A DNA stretch of 64,000 nt, taken from the NCBI GenBank assembly GCA_013397865.1, contig VZTI01005559.1, positions 502,280 to 566,279 on the forward strand. Reading direction: 5' to 3'. The DNA comes from Struthidea cinerea (Eukaryota; Chordata; Aves; Passeriformes; Corcoracidae). Position numbers and translations under genes: made by a program. The notes under the pieces were generated by a model, which saw only the letters and a list, made by a program, of their open reading frames with translations, did not search any database and was not told the origin of the DNA. Within the stretch, counting starts at the first letter, position 1; every line of letters starts with the position of its first letter. Below are positions 63,401 through 64,000 of this stretch, one piece after another.

Positions 63401-64000
63401 TGCTTGTTGAACACAAGTTTAGCTTGCAGTGTTAAATGTTCTGAAAAATTTAACATCAACAAAGCTTTCAATCACCTCCTCAATTCATTCCAGAGATAAT
63501 GCTATTAACTTCTCATTAGCCAAAAGATAGTTCTTCCTGGCCTGATGAAAACTCGGGGGTCCATCACGTGCTTTCCAGCAAACAGCTGCTCAGACTGAGA
63601 AGATCAACAGGAGCAGAAAACCCATCAACTGCAAGCAGAGTGAATTTAGAGTAATACAATGGGGTGTGGTTCCGGGTTTTGTTACGAGCACACTGTAATG
63701 GGAACATGGACACACCACAACTCTGAAGAGGAAGTCTGCTAAACAGCAATCAGCAGCCAGCTTTTTAATTTAGTTTTTTTCAAGAAAGCATGTGTTGATC
63801 TAAAAATATGACCTAATTGCACTTTAATATCTCCCGCAAAATCTTACACTCAAAATTACTGAAAAAGTAATGTTTAAAAAGCATATCACAGATTTTAATT
63901 CCAAGTATTTAAAGTAAGGCAATATTAGCAGTTTACAAATGATGAGAAACTGTAAATTGCAATCCAAAATGTTATTTTCATTCTTAAAAAAAACCCAATC
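60464..64000 (-). other. TNRC6B: TNRC6B upstream intron (partial)
   Basis: No exon ending ATGAG before a GT donor was found, so the start-codon exon is probably further upstream. Apart from a G run I recognise nothing; ORFs on the plus strand at 62575-63142 lack similarity that I can name. Confidence 0.7.
62562..62573. repeat. Twelve-G homopolymer
   Basis: An uninterrupted G run in an AT-rich intron. It is a likely site of sequencing error. Confidence 0.95.

Noticed and set aside
1..64000. CRISPR arrays, operons, prokaryotic mobile elements or a new defence system
   Set aside because: The window is entirely vertebrate intron-exon sequence; no regularly spaced repeats or compact gene clusters are present.

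Overview
This window is vertebrate genomic DNA from a bird. It has small exons with GT/AG borders in long AT-rich introns, CR1 LINE 3' ends of the avian kind, and an ERVL-type LTR of a kind I associate with neoavian birds (the last point is from memory and weak). All recognisable genes lie on the minus strand, so transcription runs from high to low coordinates.

From about 60.5 kb down to 18.9 kb lie 22 coding exons of TNRC6B (GW182 family), the scaffold that links Argonaute-microRNA complexes to PABP and CCR4-NOT. I placed each exon border from splice signals and protein similarity, and the phases close exactly. With five upstream bases (an ATGAG, expected in an exon beyond the window) the model gives 1827 residues, against 1833 for the long human isoform (recalled). 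Below the stop codon at 18,912 there is an unusually long 3' UTR of about 13.2 kb, ending at an AATAAA at 5,691-5,686. Only about 165 bases further on (including a 40-N gap), in a CpG-rich segment, is the start codon of ADSL (adenylosuccinate lyase). Its coding exons 1 and 2 are present; the rest lies off the left edge.

Repeats are few: two CR1 3' ends (about 48.46-48.81 and 59.18-59.69 kb), a truncated LTR (24.7-25.1 kb), an old MIR in the 3' UTR (8.26-8.46 kb), a probable older CR1 relic (about 26.8 kb), several microsatellites and two assembly gaps.

The two genes are functionally unrelated (RNA silencing and purine synthesis). I see no undescribed system. The points of interest concern transcript structure: a GC-AG intron, a 22-base microexon whose loss would stop translation at once, runs of phase-symmetric exons, a tandem donor, a MIR-derived let-7 match in the 3' UTR of a microRNA-silencing factor, and tandem genes packed tail to head.
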